From Pseudomonadota bacterium (GTDB lineage Bacteria; Pseudomonadota; Gammaproteobacteria; Steroidobacterales; Steroidobacteraceae), in the NCBI GenBank assembly GCA_016720075.1, contig JADJXW010000010.1, positions 53,741-117,740 on the forward strand: DNA of 64,000 nt, in the 5' to 3' direction. Both the position numbers and the translations under genes were made by a program. A model generated the notes under the pieces. It did not search any database. It was not told where the DNA came from and worked only from the letters and a program-made list of their open reading frames with translations. The number at the start of each line of letters is the position of its first letter. Position 1 is the first letter of the stretch. Shown one piece after another: positions 18,569 to 28,820 of the stretch.

Positions 18569-20201
18569 ATGTCCATAATGTCCACCGGCGATGTCATAGC
18601 CGAATCGCTGGTCGCGCATGGGATCGATACCGTGTTCGGCATTCCCGGCGCCCACATGTACGACTCACGATGCACTGCGCAGCGATCAGGTGCGCTGCGG
18701 TTCATCACGACACGTCACGAGCAGGGCGCGGGCTACATGGCCTTCGGCTATGCAAAGTCCACCGGCAAGGTCGGCACCTACACTGTCGTGCCTGGGCCCG
18801 GGGTACTGAACTCCGGCGCCGCACTGTGCACCGCCTATGGCGCTACGGCGCCCGTGCTGTGCCTCACCGGCAACATCATGTCGCATCTGATCGGGCAGGG
18901 CCGCGGGCAGCTTCATGAACTGCCAGACCAGCTTGGCCTGCTGCGCGGACTTACCAAGTGGTCCGAACGCATCAATCACCCGACGGAAGCCGGGGCGATT
19001 CGCGGCACGGGCATTCCGGCAATTGCGCAGCGGTCGAATCAGGCCTGTTGCCGTGGAGGCGCCATGGGACGTATTCGGACTCAGGGCTGAAATTGGCTCG
19101 GTGACCGCGCCGCTCCCGGCCGCTCAACCCCCGTCGCCGGACCCTGCAGCGCTCGCTGCAGCCGTCTCACTGATTGCCAAAGCCCGGCGCCCGCTGATCA
19201 GCGTCGGAGCAGGTGCGCTGGCGGCGGGTGCCGATATCCTGGAGCTTGCCAGAGTGCTGCAGGCGCCCGTCACGGCGCATCGCTCGGGCAAGGGCATCGT
19301 GAGCGAGGAATCCCCTACTGCACGCCGCCGATGGTGGCGGCCTGGGAATACTGGCAGCGTTGCGACCTGCTGATCGGCATCGGCAGCCGACTGGAGTTGC
19401 AGCACCTGCGCTGGCGCTGGATGCCGCCCGGCCTCAAGACAATCCGCATCGACATCGACCCAACGGAGATGGTTCGCCTGCGCCCGGATGCAGGAATGGT
19501 TACCGACGCGGCGCTTGGAACCCGGGCGCTGCCAAAGCACGTTGCCGGCCAGGATGGCAAGTACGGAGAACCGCGAGGAACTGTTCGGGCAGCTGAAGCA
19601 GCGCGCACGCTCGGCGATCATGGAAATCCAGCCCCAGATGGCATACCTAAATGTGATCCGCGACGTGCTGCCGCGCGATGGCTTCTTCTGCGAGGAAATC
19701 TCCCAGATGGGGTTCACTGCCCGCTTCGGCTTCCCGGTGTACGCACCACGCCAATACGTGACCTGCGGCTATCAGGACAACCTGGGTTTCGGCTTCAACA
19801 CGGCGCTGGGCGTTAAGGTGGCCAATCCTGACAAGGCGGTGGTCAGCATCAACGGCGACGGCGGGTTCCTGTTCGGAGTCCAGGAACTGGCAACAGCCGT
19901 GCAGCACCGCATCAATGTCGTGGCCATCGTGTTCAACAACTCCGGCTTCGGCAACGTTCGGCGCGACCAGACTGAACGCTACGGCGGTCGTCTGATCGGT
20001 GCCGATCTGCAGAATCCGGATTTCGTCAGGCTGGCCGAAAGCTTCGGCGCGGTTGGAATGAAGGCAGGGTCGCCCGAAGAGCTGCGTGTTGCACTCGAGA
20101 AGGCACTGGCTGCCGACGCGCCGGTGGTCATCGAGGTACGCAGCGTACGCGGCGGGGAGACCTCACCCTGGAAGTACCTGCATCCGACGCCCCCGACCTG
20201 A
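18569..20201 (+). pseudogene. Thiamine-diphosphate-dependent enzyme, acetolactate synthase/decarboxylase superfamily (several frameshifts)
   Basis: The N-terminal PYR domain (VIAESLVAHGIDTVFGIPGAH, RHEQGAGYMAFGYAK with the catalytic Glu) and the central domain (ARRPLISVGAGALAAGADI) are present. So is the C-terminal PP domain, with cofactor motif SINGDGGFLFGVQELATAV then NNSGFGNVRRDQ. The ThDP GDG-NN motif is intact. Four frames have to be joined (breaks near 18672, 19040, 19312 and 19540). The family includes acetolactate synthases and 2-keto-acid decarboxylases such as arylpyruvate and benzoylformate decarboxylases; the sequence does not decide. Beside an amino-acid-oxidase-like gene, decarboxylation of a 2-keto acid is attractive but inferred. 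Confidence 0.78.
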
Positions 20202-20214
20202 GCGACAGCGCGGG

Positions 20215-21148
20215 TCAGCGATGAACCACCGGATTACTGAGCACACCGATGCCGGAAATGCTCACCGCGATCGGTCCACCCAGAGTATTCAGATCAACGG
20301 TCTGCACGGCCTGGCCGCCGCCGGCGCTCTTGAGTGCTGTACCCATCGCAATGATGTCACCGGCCTCCAGCGTCATGAAGTGGGACAAGAACTCGATGAC
20401 CTCCGGAATCTTGTACGAGAGATTCAGCGTCGAGTCTTCAGTGACCACACGACCCTGATGCAGGCAGCGCACGATCAGGGCATGTGGATCGGCGATCTCG
20501 TCGCGCGTGACGATCCAGGGTCCGATCGGGCCGAAGCCATCCGCCCCCTTGTAGCGCCCCGGATAGCTCACCCAGGTGTCGATGTATTCAATACGCGAAG
20601 GATCATCAGGCTTCGGATGGATCGCGCGATAGTGGAACGTGTCGTCGGCCCGCATCGTAGGCGACGTGAGATCATTGATGATCGTGTACCCGAACACATG
20701 GTCGTAGGCATTCCGGGCCTCGATGTCCGCGCCGCCACGACCGATGACGACAGCCAGCTCGGGCTCCGGATGCACGCGGCCGTAGTCCTTGCGCAGCCGA
20801 ATGGGCTGTCCGTGACCCAGCAGCGAAGAGGCAGGCTTCGTGAACATCGCCGGGTGTGCCGGACCCCTGATGATGCGATCCTTGTTGGCGCTGTTGTTCA
20901 GGGCGAGACAGACGACTTTTCCCGGGCGGGGCACCGGTGGAAGCCAGTGCAGGCTGTCCACGGCGCACACGGGGACATCGGGCGCGCAGCGCTGAATGCG
21001 CCGATCCAGCTCAGGGGATCAATCCAATGGCCTCAAGCATGTCTTGCGGCCCTTCCGGCCAGAGGTCGCGCACGAACATCACCGTTGCATCGGACACAGC
21101 AACCACGAGCCGGCCCTTGCCTGCATCACTAACCGTCCCGATCTTCAT
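20215..21148 (-). CDS. Fumarylacetoacetate hydrolase (FAH)-family protein (one frameshift)
   Basis: The N-terminal part (MKIGTVSDAGKGRLVVAVSD, DMLEAIGLIP) and the catalytic part are in different frames, switched near 21013. The FAH core shows MFTKPASSLLGHGQPI, HPEPELAVVIGR (metal-binding Glu residues), GYTIINDLTS and FLSHFMTLEAGDIIAMGT. About 310 residues once joined. The family covers C-C hydrolases, decarboxylases and isomerases of diketo acids in aromatic breakdown. It differs from the two HpaG-like genes nearby and has its own promoter direction. Its exact reaction is unknown. Confidence 0.83.
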
Positions 21149-21216
21149 GCACGAGTCCTCTACGACGATTTCGCCGACACAGGATAATGCAAAGCGCTGC
21201 CTCAAAGGACTTGGAT

Positions 21217-21719
21217 ATGCAGGTTATTCCCTACGTCGACGCACTTGTTTCAGAACCCGCAGACATCGTGCGTGCGATACGCGCGCGTTCGGCATCGTGA
21301 GGACCAGGCTGCTTCTTGATCCGCGACTTCGCGAGATGGTCGTCTGCGCCATCGGCCATCTCAATGGTGCCGCATACGAAGTGCACCAGCATGCGGGGCC
21401 TTTTCTCGATGCAGGCGGCACGCGCGAGCAGCTGGCCGCGCTGTCCGATCCCGACCTGGCTGTTCGCGACGACGCGAGATTCACCGATGCGGAACGGCTC
21501 GCGCTGAGGCTGACCATTGCGATCACGCGCGGCAATACCGCACCGGCGGACCTGTTGTCGGAAACACGAGGCGCGCTGGGCAGCGATCAGCTTGTCGTGG
21601 AGCTCGTGGGTCTGATAGCGACGTACAACATGGTCTCCCGGTTCATCACTGCACTGGACATACGTCCGGAAGAACCTGAGATCACTCCGCGTCCTGGCGA
21701 TCCCGTTTCAGTATCGTGA
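21217..21719 (+). CDS. Carboxymuconolactone decarboxylase (CMD)-family protein (one frameshift)
   Basis: Starts at ATG 21217 with AAAGGA seven or more bases upstream (MQVIPYVDALVSEPADIV). After a break near 21297 the CMD/AhpD helical fold follows: RTRLLLDPRLREMVVCAI, LNGAAYEVHQHAGPFLDAGG, FTDAERLALRLTIAITRG and LVGLIATYNMVSRFITAL. It lacks the CxxC of AhpD, having AYEVHQH in that place, which fits the CMD branch. About 167 residues. Its 3' end overlaps the convergent hpaR gene by 38 bases. Confidence 0.72.
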
Positions 21720-22146
21720 TCATCTGGTCGAGTGTTGCATACAGCTGACCGCAGAACTCTTCGCCCAGCAACCTCTCCAGCTGCTGATAGGTTGCGTCGA
21801 TTTCCGGAGCCATGAGTACCGCGAGCTGCCGGCTCTTCTGGGTCAGTGAAACGCTGACGCGGCGCTGGTCCTTCTCGAATCGCTTTCGGGAAACAAGGCC
21901 CAGTTCTTCCATGCGGGCCAGCACACCGGTGAGGCTGGGGCTGGATATGCGACACAGCTCGCCGATCTCGCGTGGCTCCAGCGATCCCGTGCCAAGAAGG
22001 AGCCGCACGATGCGCCACTGCTGCTCCGTGACGCCATGGCGATTCAGGATCGGCCGGAATCGCGACATCACGTGGTCGCGCGCCTGCAACAGCAGTAACG
22101 GCAGATTGCGGTGCTTCACAGGCGGATCCGCAGAACGCTTCGTCAT
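21682..22146 (-). CDS. hpaR: HpaR, MarR-family repressor of the homoprotocatechuate operon
   Basis: 154 residues. The winged-helix DNA-binding core is VTEQQWRIVRLLL, EPREIGELCRISSPSLTGVL and RRVSVSLT. The N-terminal block LPLLLLQARDHVMSRFRPIL is characteristic of HpaR rather than other MarR proteins. HpaR represses the hpa meta-cleavage operon and is released by 4-hydroxyphenylacetate-type ligands. Here it is divergent from hpaG1 with a 107-base shared region holding a promoter and a palindrome. Family and context agree well. Confidence 0.92.
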   Translation of the reverse strand: MTKRSADPPVKHRNLPLLLLQARDHVMSRFRPILNRHGVTEQQWRIVRLLLGTGSLEPREIGELCRISSPSLTGVLARMEELGLVSRKRFEKDQRRVSVSLTQKSRQLAVLMAPEIDATYQQLERLLGEEFCGQLYATLDQMITILKRDRQDAE

Positions 22147-22179
22147 GTCCGACTCTCCCGGTCAGTTTCACAGGCGACC

Positions 22180-22208
22180 TTGACATACTTACATATTAGT
22201 AATCTAAT
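22180..22208 (+). promoter_or_regulatory. Promoter and probable HpaR operator of the hpa operon
   Basis: A sigma70-type promoter TTGACA (22180-22185), 17-base spacer, TCTAAT (22203-22208) points toward hpaG1. Overlapping its -10 box is the inverted repeat ATTAG-TAAT-CTAAT (22195-22208, arms exact). A MarR-type dimer bound here would block RNA polymerase. This is the only A/T-rich stretch of the hpaR-hpaG1 gap. Assignment of the repeat to HpaR is by position. Confidence 0.72.
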
Positions 22209-22253
22209 TTCGAGGCTGGTTTTTCGCTCTCTCCGCTACGCATCGGGTATCGC

Positions 22254-22946
22254 ATGGCGTTCGGTCATAACTGCTCGGGACTTCAGCTCGGCTTCGCACC
22301 CTACCGGTTGACCGGCACGGTGTACGGCACCCTGCTGAATCACTCCGCCGCCTGGGATGCAGTCGAAGGCGCGATGCACGCTGCCCCGTACAAGGGGCCG
22401 CCCAAGGCGCCTGTTCTTTACGTAAAGCCGCGCAACACGCTGGCACTGTCGGGTGACGCGGTGACTGTTCCCGACGACGTGCCGGAGCTTGAGGTCGGCG
22501 CGTCACTTGGAATCATCATTGGAGAACCAGCCTGCCGGCTCACGCATGCCGATGCGATGTCCCACGTAGCGGGTTACCTGCTGGTCAACGACATAAGTCA
22601 GCCGCACCCGGATTATTATCGCCCGGCCATCCGCTACAAGGCCCGCGACGGGTTCTGCCCCATTGGTTCCGCCAGCTCCAGCGATGCAATACCGAACCCG
22701 GATCAGCTGCAATTGCGAGTCCTGATCGATGGTCAACCCGCAGGCGGGGGAAGCCTGCAGCAGATGCGACGATCCGTGTGTCGCCTGCTGGTCGACGTTA
22801 CCGAATTCATGACGCTCTCCCGTGGCGACATACTGACACTCGGTGCGGTGGCGCCAGCACCTCGCGCAAGGGCGGGCCAGACCGTGCGGATCACCTGTGA
22901 AGGACTGACCGATCTGTTGACGCCGTTCGTGAGGGCAGCACCATGA
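22254..22946 (+). CDS. hpaG1: HpaG1, N-terminal-type subunit of the HHDD isomerase/OPET decarboxylase
   Basis: 230 residues of FAH fold: TVYGTLLNHSAAWDAVEG, PPKAPVLYVKPRNTLA, ELEVGASLGIIIGEPAC (metal-binding Glu region) and RDGFCPIGSA. In E. coli HpaG is one bifunctional protein of two FAH repeats; here the halves are separate genes with 4-base overlap (22943-22946). Together they decarboxylate 5-oxo-pent-3-ene-1,2,5-tricarboxylate and isomerise the product in homoprotocatechuate breakdown. First gene of the operon. The cytoplasmic location is expected. Confidence 0.87.
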   Translation: MAFGHNCSGLQLGFAPYRLTGTVYGTLLNHSAAWDAVEGAMHAAPYKGPPKAPVLYVKPRNTLALSGDAVTVPDDVPELEVGASLGIIIGEPACRLTHADAMSHVAGYLLVNDISQPHPDYYRPAIRYKARDGFCPIGSASSSDAIPNPDQLQLRVLIDGQPAGGGSLQQMRRSVCRLLVDVTEFMTLSRGDILTLGAVAPAPRARAGQTVRITCEGLTDLLTPFVRAAP

Positions 22947-23714
22947 TGCGGTCGCGGGTTGCCTTCGCGGGTGCAGTTCACGACGCCACACCTCACGTGC
23001 TGCCGGACGGCACGCACGGCGTGCGACTCGCAGACGGTCGCGTGCGGGCGGAACACGAGGTCGTGTGGCTCCCACCCTTCGACGTTGGAACGATCATCGC
23101 GCTCGGCCTGAACTACGCGGACCATGCCCGTGAGCTTGCCTTTGATGCACAGCAGGAACCACTGGTTTTCCTGAAAGGACCGGGAACCGTACTGGGCCAT
23201 CGTGGCGTTACCCGGCGCCCGGCCGATGTTTCGTTCATGCACTACGAGTGCGAGCTCGCAGTGATCATCGGTCGCACTGCAAGGCGCGTATCCCGCAAGG
23301 ACGCGCTGGCGCATGTCGCCGGATACTGCATTGCCAATGACTACGCGATTCGTGACTACCTCGAGAACTGGTATCGCCCGAACCTGCGCGTGAAGAACCG
23401 CGATGGCGCCACCGTGCTGGGTCCGTGGTTCGTCGATGCGGCGGACATCCCCGACCCGGCTGCGCTGGAACTTCGCACGACCGTAAACGGAACGCTTACC
23501 CAGCGCGGCAACACACGCGACCTGATCTTCAATGTACCACGGCTGATCGAGTACCTGAGCGGGTTCATGACACTTCGCGCCGGCGACGTCATCCTCACCG
23601 GTACGCCGGAAGGTGTCGTCGAACGTGATGCCGGGAGACGAAGTGGTCTGCGCGATCGACGGCCTGGGCCGCCTTGTGAACACCATCGCAGACGATGCGA
23701 CGTTTGGACGCTGA
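22943..23714 (+). CDS. hpaG2: HpaG2, C-terminal-type subunit of the HHDD isomerase/OPET decarboxylase (one frameshift)
   Basis: About 256 residues. FAH motifs are GTIIALGLNYADHARELAF, EPLVFLKGPGTVLGHRG, YECELAVIIGRTAR, NRDGATVLGPWFVD and GDVILTGTPEGVV. The last 30 codons (MPGDEVVCAIDGLGRLVN, then IADDATFGR-stop) are one base out of frame, break near 23622, giving a stop at 23712. Pairs with HpaG1. The normal FAH C-terminus is thus intact apart from the break. Confidence 0.87.
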
Positions 23715-23723
23715 ACGGAGAAC

Positions 23724-25183
23724 ATGCAGATGCGAGTCGACCACCTGATCAATGGCAAGAGCCGGAAGCGACGATTATTTCGAGACGCTCAGCCCCGCCA
23801 CGCAGGAAATCCTGGCCGAGGTTGCCAGAGGTGGACCCAAGGAAATCGATGCCGCCGTCGCGGCCGCCAAGGCGGCATTTCCGGCCTGGTCATCGCGTCC
23901 GGCCACGGAACGCGCGGCACTGCTGCGCAAGCTGGGCGATCTGATCCAGAAGCTTGTGCCGGAGATCGCCGCAACGGAGAGCCGCGACACCGGCCAGCCC
24001 ATTGCCCAGACCGGCAAGCAACTCGTGCCGCGCTCGGCAGACAACTTCTACTACTTCGCGGAGATGTGCGTGCGGGTCGACGGTCACACCTACCCCACGC
24101 CCACCCATCTGAACTACACGCTGTTCCAGCCGGCCGGAGTGTGTGCACTGATCTCGCCGTGGAACGTCCCCTTCATGACGTCCACCTGGAAGGTGGCACC
24201 GGCGCTGGCCTTCGGAAACACGGCTGTGCTCAAGATGAGCGAACTGTCTCCGCTCACGGCCGCGCGCCTGGGCGAACTGGCGATGGAAGCCGGCATACCC
24301 CCGGGCGTCCTGAACGTGGTTCATGGCTATGGCGCCGAAGCCGGCGAGCCGCTCTGTCGACATCCCGATGTCCGTGTCGTGTCGTTCACCGGCTCCACGG
24401 CCACCGGCGACCGCATCGTACGCGCGGCCGGCATGAAGCGGTTCTCCATGGAGCTCGGCGGCAAGAGTCCGTTCGTGATCTTCGACGATGCCGACATGGC
24501 CCGGGCGCTCGACGCCGCCATCTTCATGATCTTCTCGAACAACGGCGAACGCTGCACGGCCGGGTCGCGCATCTTCGTTCAGAAGTCGATCTACGCCGGG
24601 TTCGTCGAGAAGTTCGTCGAAAGGGCCCGTCGCCTGTCCGTGGGTGACCCGCTGTCCGAGCAGACCACGATCGGACCGATGATCAGCCCGGCTCACCTGG
24701 CAAAGGTGCGCAGCTACATCGAACTGGGCCCCAGGGAAGGCGCCACGATGCTGTGCGGCGGCATCGAGAGCCCTGCGCTTCCGGGTGCACTTGCCAGGGG
24801 GAACTTCGTCGTCCCGACTGTCTTTGCAGACGTAGACAACCGCATGAAGATCGCCCAGGACGAAATCTTCGGGCCGGTCGCCTGCCTGATACCGTTCACG
24901 GACGAGAAGGACGCGATCGCCAAGGCCAACGACATCCAGTATGGCCTCAGCAGCTACGTCTGGACCGAGAACCTGGGTCGGGCGCATCGCATGGCGGCAG
25001 CCATCGAGGCCGGCATGTGCTTCGTGAACAGCCAGAACGTCCGGGACCTGCGACAGCCCTTTGGCGGGACCAAAGCCTCCGGCATAGGCCGCGAAGGGGG
25101 CACGTGGAGCTACGAGGTGTTCCTCGAGCCCAAGAACGTCGCCGTCAGCATGGGCACACCACATTCCGCACTGGGGAGCCTGA
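23724..25183 (+). CDS. hpaE: HpaE, 5-carboxymethyl-2-hydroxymuconate semialdehyde dehydrogenase (frameshifts at both ends)
   Basis: NAD+-dependent aldehyde dehydrogenase of about 486 residues. It begins MQMRVDHLINGK and, after one base near 23757, continues SDDYFETLSPATQEIL. Motifs are ISPWNVPFMTSTWKVAPA, GSTATGDRIV, the catalytic Glu in SMELGGKSPFVIFDDAD and the nucleophile Cys in NGERCTAGSRIF. Near 25157 a second base change turns the family end HHIPHWGA-stop (stop at 25181) into readthrough, so the raw frame fuses with hpaD. Converts the ring-cleavage semialdehyde to the acid. The apparent fusion is considered an artefact. Confidence 0.9.
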
Positions 25184-25185
25184 AC

Positions 25186-26103
25186 ATGGGCAAGCTGGCG
25201 TTGGCAGCGAAAATCACGCACGTACCGTCCATGTACCTCAGCGAGCTGGACGGTCCGTCCAAAGGCGGGCGTCAGGCCGCCATCGACGGACATGTCGAGA
25301 TCGGCCGGCGTTGCCGCGAGCTCGGTGTGGACAGCATCGTCGTCTTCGACACGCACTGGCTGGTGAATTCCGGCTACCACATCAACTGTGCGCCCCACTT
25401 CAAGGGGGTCTACACCAGCAATGAGCTGCCGCACTTCATAAGCAACATGGCCTATGAGCTCGACGGCAACCCGAAGCTCGGTCAGCTGCTCGCGGAAGTG
25501 GCCAATGAACACGGTGTTCACACGCTGGCGCATCCAGCCACAACGCTGCCACCGGAGTACGGCACGCTGGTGCCCATGCGGTACATGAACACCGATCGGC
25601 ATTTCAAGGTGCTGTCCGTCTCGGCCCTTTGCACGGTTCACTATCTTGCCGAAAGCGCTCGTCTTGGCTGGGCCATCCGGCGCGCCATCGAGGAACGCTA
25701 CGACGGCACCGTCGCCATCCTTGCCAGCGGATCGCTCTCGCACCGCTTTGCCCAGAACGGCCTTGCCGACGAGTATCGCGACAAGCTCTGGAGCCCCTTC
25801 CTCGAACGACTCGACCATGAGGTAGTCCAGATGTGGAAACGCGGCGAGTGGGGCGACTTCTGCGACATGCTGCCGGAATATGCATCGAAGGGTCATGGCG
25901 AGGGTTTCATGCACGATACGGCGATGCTGCTTGGCGCGCTGGGCTGGAATCACTACCAGGGCAAGGTGGAGATCATCACACCGTTTTTTCCGAGCTCCGG
26001 AACCGGACAGATCAACGCCATCTTTCCGGTAACGCCCATGCCCGGAACCCTGGAAGGCATCGGCAACCCCAGGGCACCTGAGTCCACCCGCAGCAGGCTC
26101 TAG
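25186..26103 (+). CDS. hpaD: HpaD, homoprotocatechuate 2,3-dioxygenase
   Basis: 305 residues from ATG 25186, two bases after the true hpaE stop. Class III (LigB-type) extradiol dioxygenase: MGKLALAAKITHVPSMYLSE (iron-ligand His), VVFDTHWLVNSGYHINC, EHGVHTLAHPATTLP and ASGSLSHRFAQNG. It opens the ring of 3,4-dihydroxyphenylacetate with Fe(II) and O2, the committed step of the pathway. E. coli HpaD is about 283 residues; this one has a short C-terminal tail (GNPRAPESTRSRL). Product feeds HpaE. Confidence 0.93.
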   Translation: MGKLALAAKITHVPSMYLSELDGPSKGGRQAAIDGHVEIGRRCRELGVDSIVVFDTHWLVNSGYHINCAPHFKGVYTSNELPHFISNMAYELDGNPKLGQLLAEVANEHGVHTLAHPATTLPPEYGTLVPMRYMNTDRHFKVLSVSALCTVHYLAESARLGWAIRRAIEERYDGTVAILASGSLSHRFAQNGLADEYRDKLWSPFLERLDHEVVQMWKRGEWGDFCDMLPEYASKGHGEGFMHDTAMLLGALGWNHYQGKVEIITPFFPSSGTGQINAIFPVTPMPGTLEGIGNPRAPESTRSRL

Positions 26104-26114
26104 GAACTCCCCTC

Positions 26115-26528
26115 GTGCCACACCTCACGCTTCTCTACACCTCGAACCTTGATCGCGACCCCGATTGCGATATGGACGCACTCTGCCGGGGCCTGGCCGA
26201 TGCCATGCTGACCGTGCGCGATGAAGGCGGTCAGCAGGTTTTCCCGACAGGCGGTGTACGGGTGCTGGCCTATGCCGCCGGTCACCATGCCGTCGCCGAC
26301 GGCAAGCATGACTATGCATTCATCTACATGAACCTGCGCATGGGACGGGGCCGCAGCGCAGCCGTGAAACAGTTGGCGGGTGATACCATCCTGGCTGCCG
26401 CCAAGGCAAAGCTGGCGGCGCTGTTCACTGCCGGCCGGTTCACGGGCCTGACCGTGCAGGTGGACGAAGGCGCGGAAGTCTACGACGCGAAACACAGCAC
26501 CATTCACCCCCTTTTCAGGAATCCCTGA
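26115..26528 (+). CDS. hpaF: HpaF, 5-carboxymethyl-2-hydroxymuconate delta-isomerase
   Basis: 137 residues beginning with GTG 26115 (MPHLTLLYTSNL); the penultimate Pro becomes the catalytic amino-terminal proline of the tautomerase superfamily. Further blocks are VFPTGGVRVLAYAAGHHAVADG, DYAFIYMNLRMGRGRS and FTGLTVQVDEGAEVYDAK. CHMI length is usually about 126 residues. Stop and the hpaH start overlap (TGATG). Isomerises the dicarboxylic dienol before decarboxylation. Confidence 0.9.
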   Translation: MPHLTLLYTSNLDRDPDCDMDALCRGLADAMLTVRDEGGQQVFPTGGVRVLAYAAGHHAVADGKHDYAFIYMNLRMGRGRSAAVKQLAGDTILAAAKAKLAALFTAGRFTGLTVQVDEGAEVYDAKHSTIHPLFRNP

Positions 26529-27332
26529 TGAGCCTTCCCGCCGCCACCACCAAGTCGCTCGCCCGCCAGCTCTACGAGGCGCGCAAGCAGCGTGTTCCAC
26601 TGCGCCATTTCTCGCAGCAGCATCCAGGGATGACCATCGACGACGGCTACCAGATCCAGCGTGAGTGGGTGAAGCTGGAGCTGGCCGACGGGCACCGCAT
26701 TCGCGGCCACAAGATCGGCCTTACTTCGCGTGCGATGCAGCAGTCATCGCAGATCACCGAGCCCGATTTCGCGCCCCTGATGGATGACATGTTCTTCGAG
26801 AACGGCACCGACATCCCGTTTGATCGCTTCATCGCACCTCGCGTCGAGGTTGAATTGGCGTTTGTGCTGCGCGAACCCCTGCGAGGCCCCGGCATCACGC
26901 TGTTCGATGTACTGCGCGTGACCGACTATGTCACGCCGGCACTGGAGATCATCGACGCGCGAATAGAGCAGTTCGATCGGGATACGCGGGCACCGCGCAA
27001 GGTCACCGACACGATTTCCGACTTTGCCGCGAATGCCGGGGTCGTGGTCGGTGGCAGGCCGGTCCGCCCCGATGCGGTTGACCTGCGCTGGGTTGGCGCG
27101 CTGCTCCACAAGAACGGCGTAATAGAAGAGTCCGGAATTGCAGCGGCGGTGCTTAATCACCCCGCGATGGGGCTGGCCTGGCTGGCCAACAAGATCGCCC
27201 CGTACGATGAACAGATCGACGCGGGAGAACTGGTGCTCGCTGGCTCATTCACCCGCCCCACCACCGCCCAACGGGGAGACTGCATTCATGCCGACTACGG
27301 CCCTCGGAAGCATTTCCTTCCGCTTTGTCTGA
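26528..27332 (+). CDS. hpaH: HpaH, 2-oxo-hept-4-ene-1,7-dioate hydratase (one frameshift at the end)
   Basis: About 267 residues, as in E. coli. Blocks GHKIGLTSRAMQQSSQITEP, FIAPRVEVELAFVL, VTPALEIIDARIE, TISDFAANAGVVVGG and HADYGP followed by LGSISFRFV-stop one base out of frame (break near 27303, stop 27330). Mg2+-dependent hydratase of the MhpD/HpaH family. In the raw frame the gene runs on into the next aldehyde dehydrogenase, which I treat as an artefact. It hydrates the diene before aldol cleavage by HpaI. Confidence 0.9.
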
Positions 27333-27349
27333 CGGCGGACGCTGCGCAC

Positions 27350-28819
27350 ATGAATCCCCAACTCAAACCTGGCGCTGAAAGACAGCTCGCTTCTCAGGTC
27401 ACAGTGCCTGATCGACGGCCCTGGCAGTCTTCGGACGGCGGGGGCACTTTTGAGGTCCATGACCCTTCCGACGGAACCGTACTCGGCACGGTTCCGGATC
27501 TGGGCGCCGCGGAAACCCGGCGCGCCATAGACGCCGCAGAGCGGGCCTTCGACCCCTGGCGCAAGCGTACCGCCGAGGATCGCGCACGCATTCTTCGTCG
27601 CTGGTTTGACCTTGTGCTGCAGCACCGGGAGGATCTGGCGCTGCTGATGACCCGTGAACAGGGCAAGCCCCTTGCGGAAGCCAGGGGCGAGATCGCCTAT
27701 GCGGCCTCGTACATCGAGTGGTTCGCCGAGGAGGCTCGGCGCATCTATGGCGAGGTGATGCCTTCTCCCTGGAGCGACAGGCGCATCGTCGTGCTTCGCG
27801 AACCCGTCGGGGTTTGCGCCGCCATTACGCCGTGGAATTTTCCGGCGGCGATGATCGCGCGCAAGGCGGCACCGGCATTGGCGGTGGGCGCACGATGATC
27901 GTGAAGCCGGCATCCCAGACACCCCTGACTGCGCTGGCGCTGGCGGAGCTGGCCCAGCGCGCCGGGGTTCCCGCGGGCGTTCTGAACGTCCTGACGGGAA
28001 GCGCCCGTGCAATTGGCGGAGCGCTCACCGCCAGTCCCGTCGTGCGCAAGCTGTCCTTCACGGGGTCCACCGAGATCGGCCGGGTGCTGGCGGCGCAGTG
28101 CGCACCCACACTGAAGAAACTGTCGATGGAACTGGGAGGCAACGCCCCCTTCATCGTGTTCGACGACGCCGACCTGGATGCCGCCGTGCAGGGGGCGATT
28201 GCCTCCAAGTACCGGAACACCGGGCAGACCTGCGTCTGCACCAATCGCATTCTGGTGCAGGCTTCCGTGTACGAGGCGTTCGCGAACAAGCTTGCACTCG
28301 CGGTGCGGACTCTCAAGGTCGGGGGAGGCACGGAGCCCGGGGTCATGCAGGGGCCGCTTATCGACCAGAGTGCTCTGGAGAAGGTCGAGGAGCTGGTGGC
28401 CGACGCAACAGCCCATGGCGCCCGCGTCATCCTCGGCGGTCATCGTCACGCGCGTGGCGGCACATTCTTCGAGCCGACCATACTGCTCGACGTCACCGCC
28501 AGGATGAAACTGGCGCGGGAGGAGATCTTCGGGCCGGTTGCCGCTGTTTCGATTCGAGACCGAGGAAGAAGCCCTGCGCATGGCGAACGATACGGAGTTC
28601 GGTCTGGCAGCCTATTTCTATTCTCGCGATCATGGCAGGTGCTGGCGCGTCGGTTCACGACTGGAAGCCGGAATGGTCGGCATCAACACCGGCCTGATCA
28701 GCACGGCGGTCGCGCCCTTCGGCGGCATCAAGCAATCCGGCCAGGGTCGCGAGGGATCACGCCATGGCGCAGATGATTACCTGCACCTGAAATACCTGTG
28801 CATGGGCGGCCTGGAATAG
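27350..28819 (+). CDS. gabD: NAD(P)+-dependent succinate-semialdehyde dehydrogenase (two frameshifts)
   Basis: About 490 residues from ATG 27350. Aldehyde dehydrogenase motifs: ITPWNFPAAMIARKAAPALA, VKPASQTPLTALAL, SFTGSTEIGRVL, catalytic Glu in SMELGGNAPFIVFDDADLD, nucleophile Cys in RNTGQTCVCTNRI and the C-terminal GGIKQSGQGREGSRHG. These match the SSADH/GabD branch. Breaks are near 27893 and 28548. Placed between hpaH and hpaI, it oxidises the succinate semialdehyde released by HpaI to succinate, closing the pathway to the TCA cycle. The gene symbol follows the family. Confidence 0.85.
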
Positions 28820-28820
28820 G

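Noticed and set aside
21682..21719. Overlapping 3' ends of the CMD gene and hpaR as a functional antisense element
   Set aside because: A 38-base convergent overlap is common in compact genomes and nothing else in the sequence supports regulation.
23890..26121. 743-codon minus-strand open frame opposite hpaE and hpaD
   Set aside because: Antisense to two conserved enzymes; no recognisable motif.
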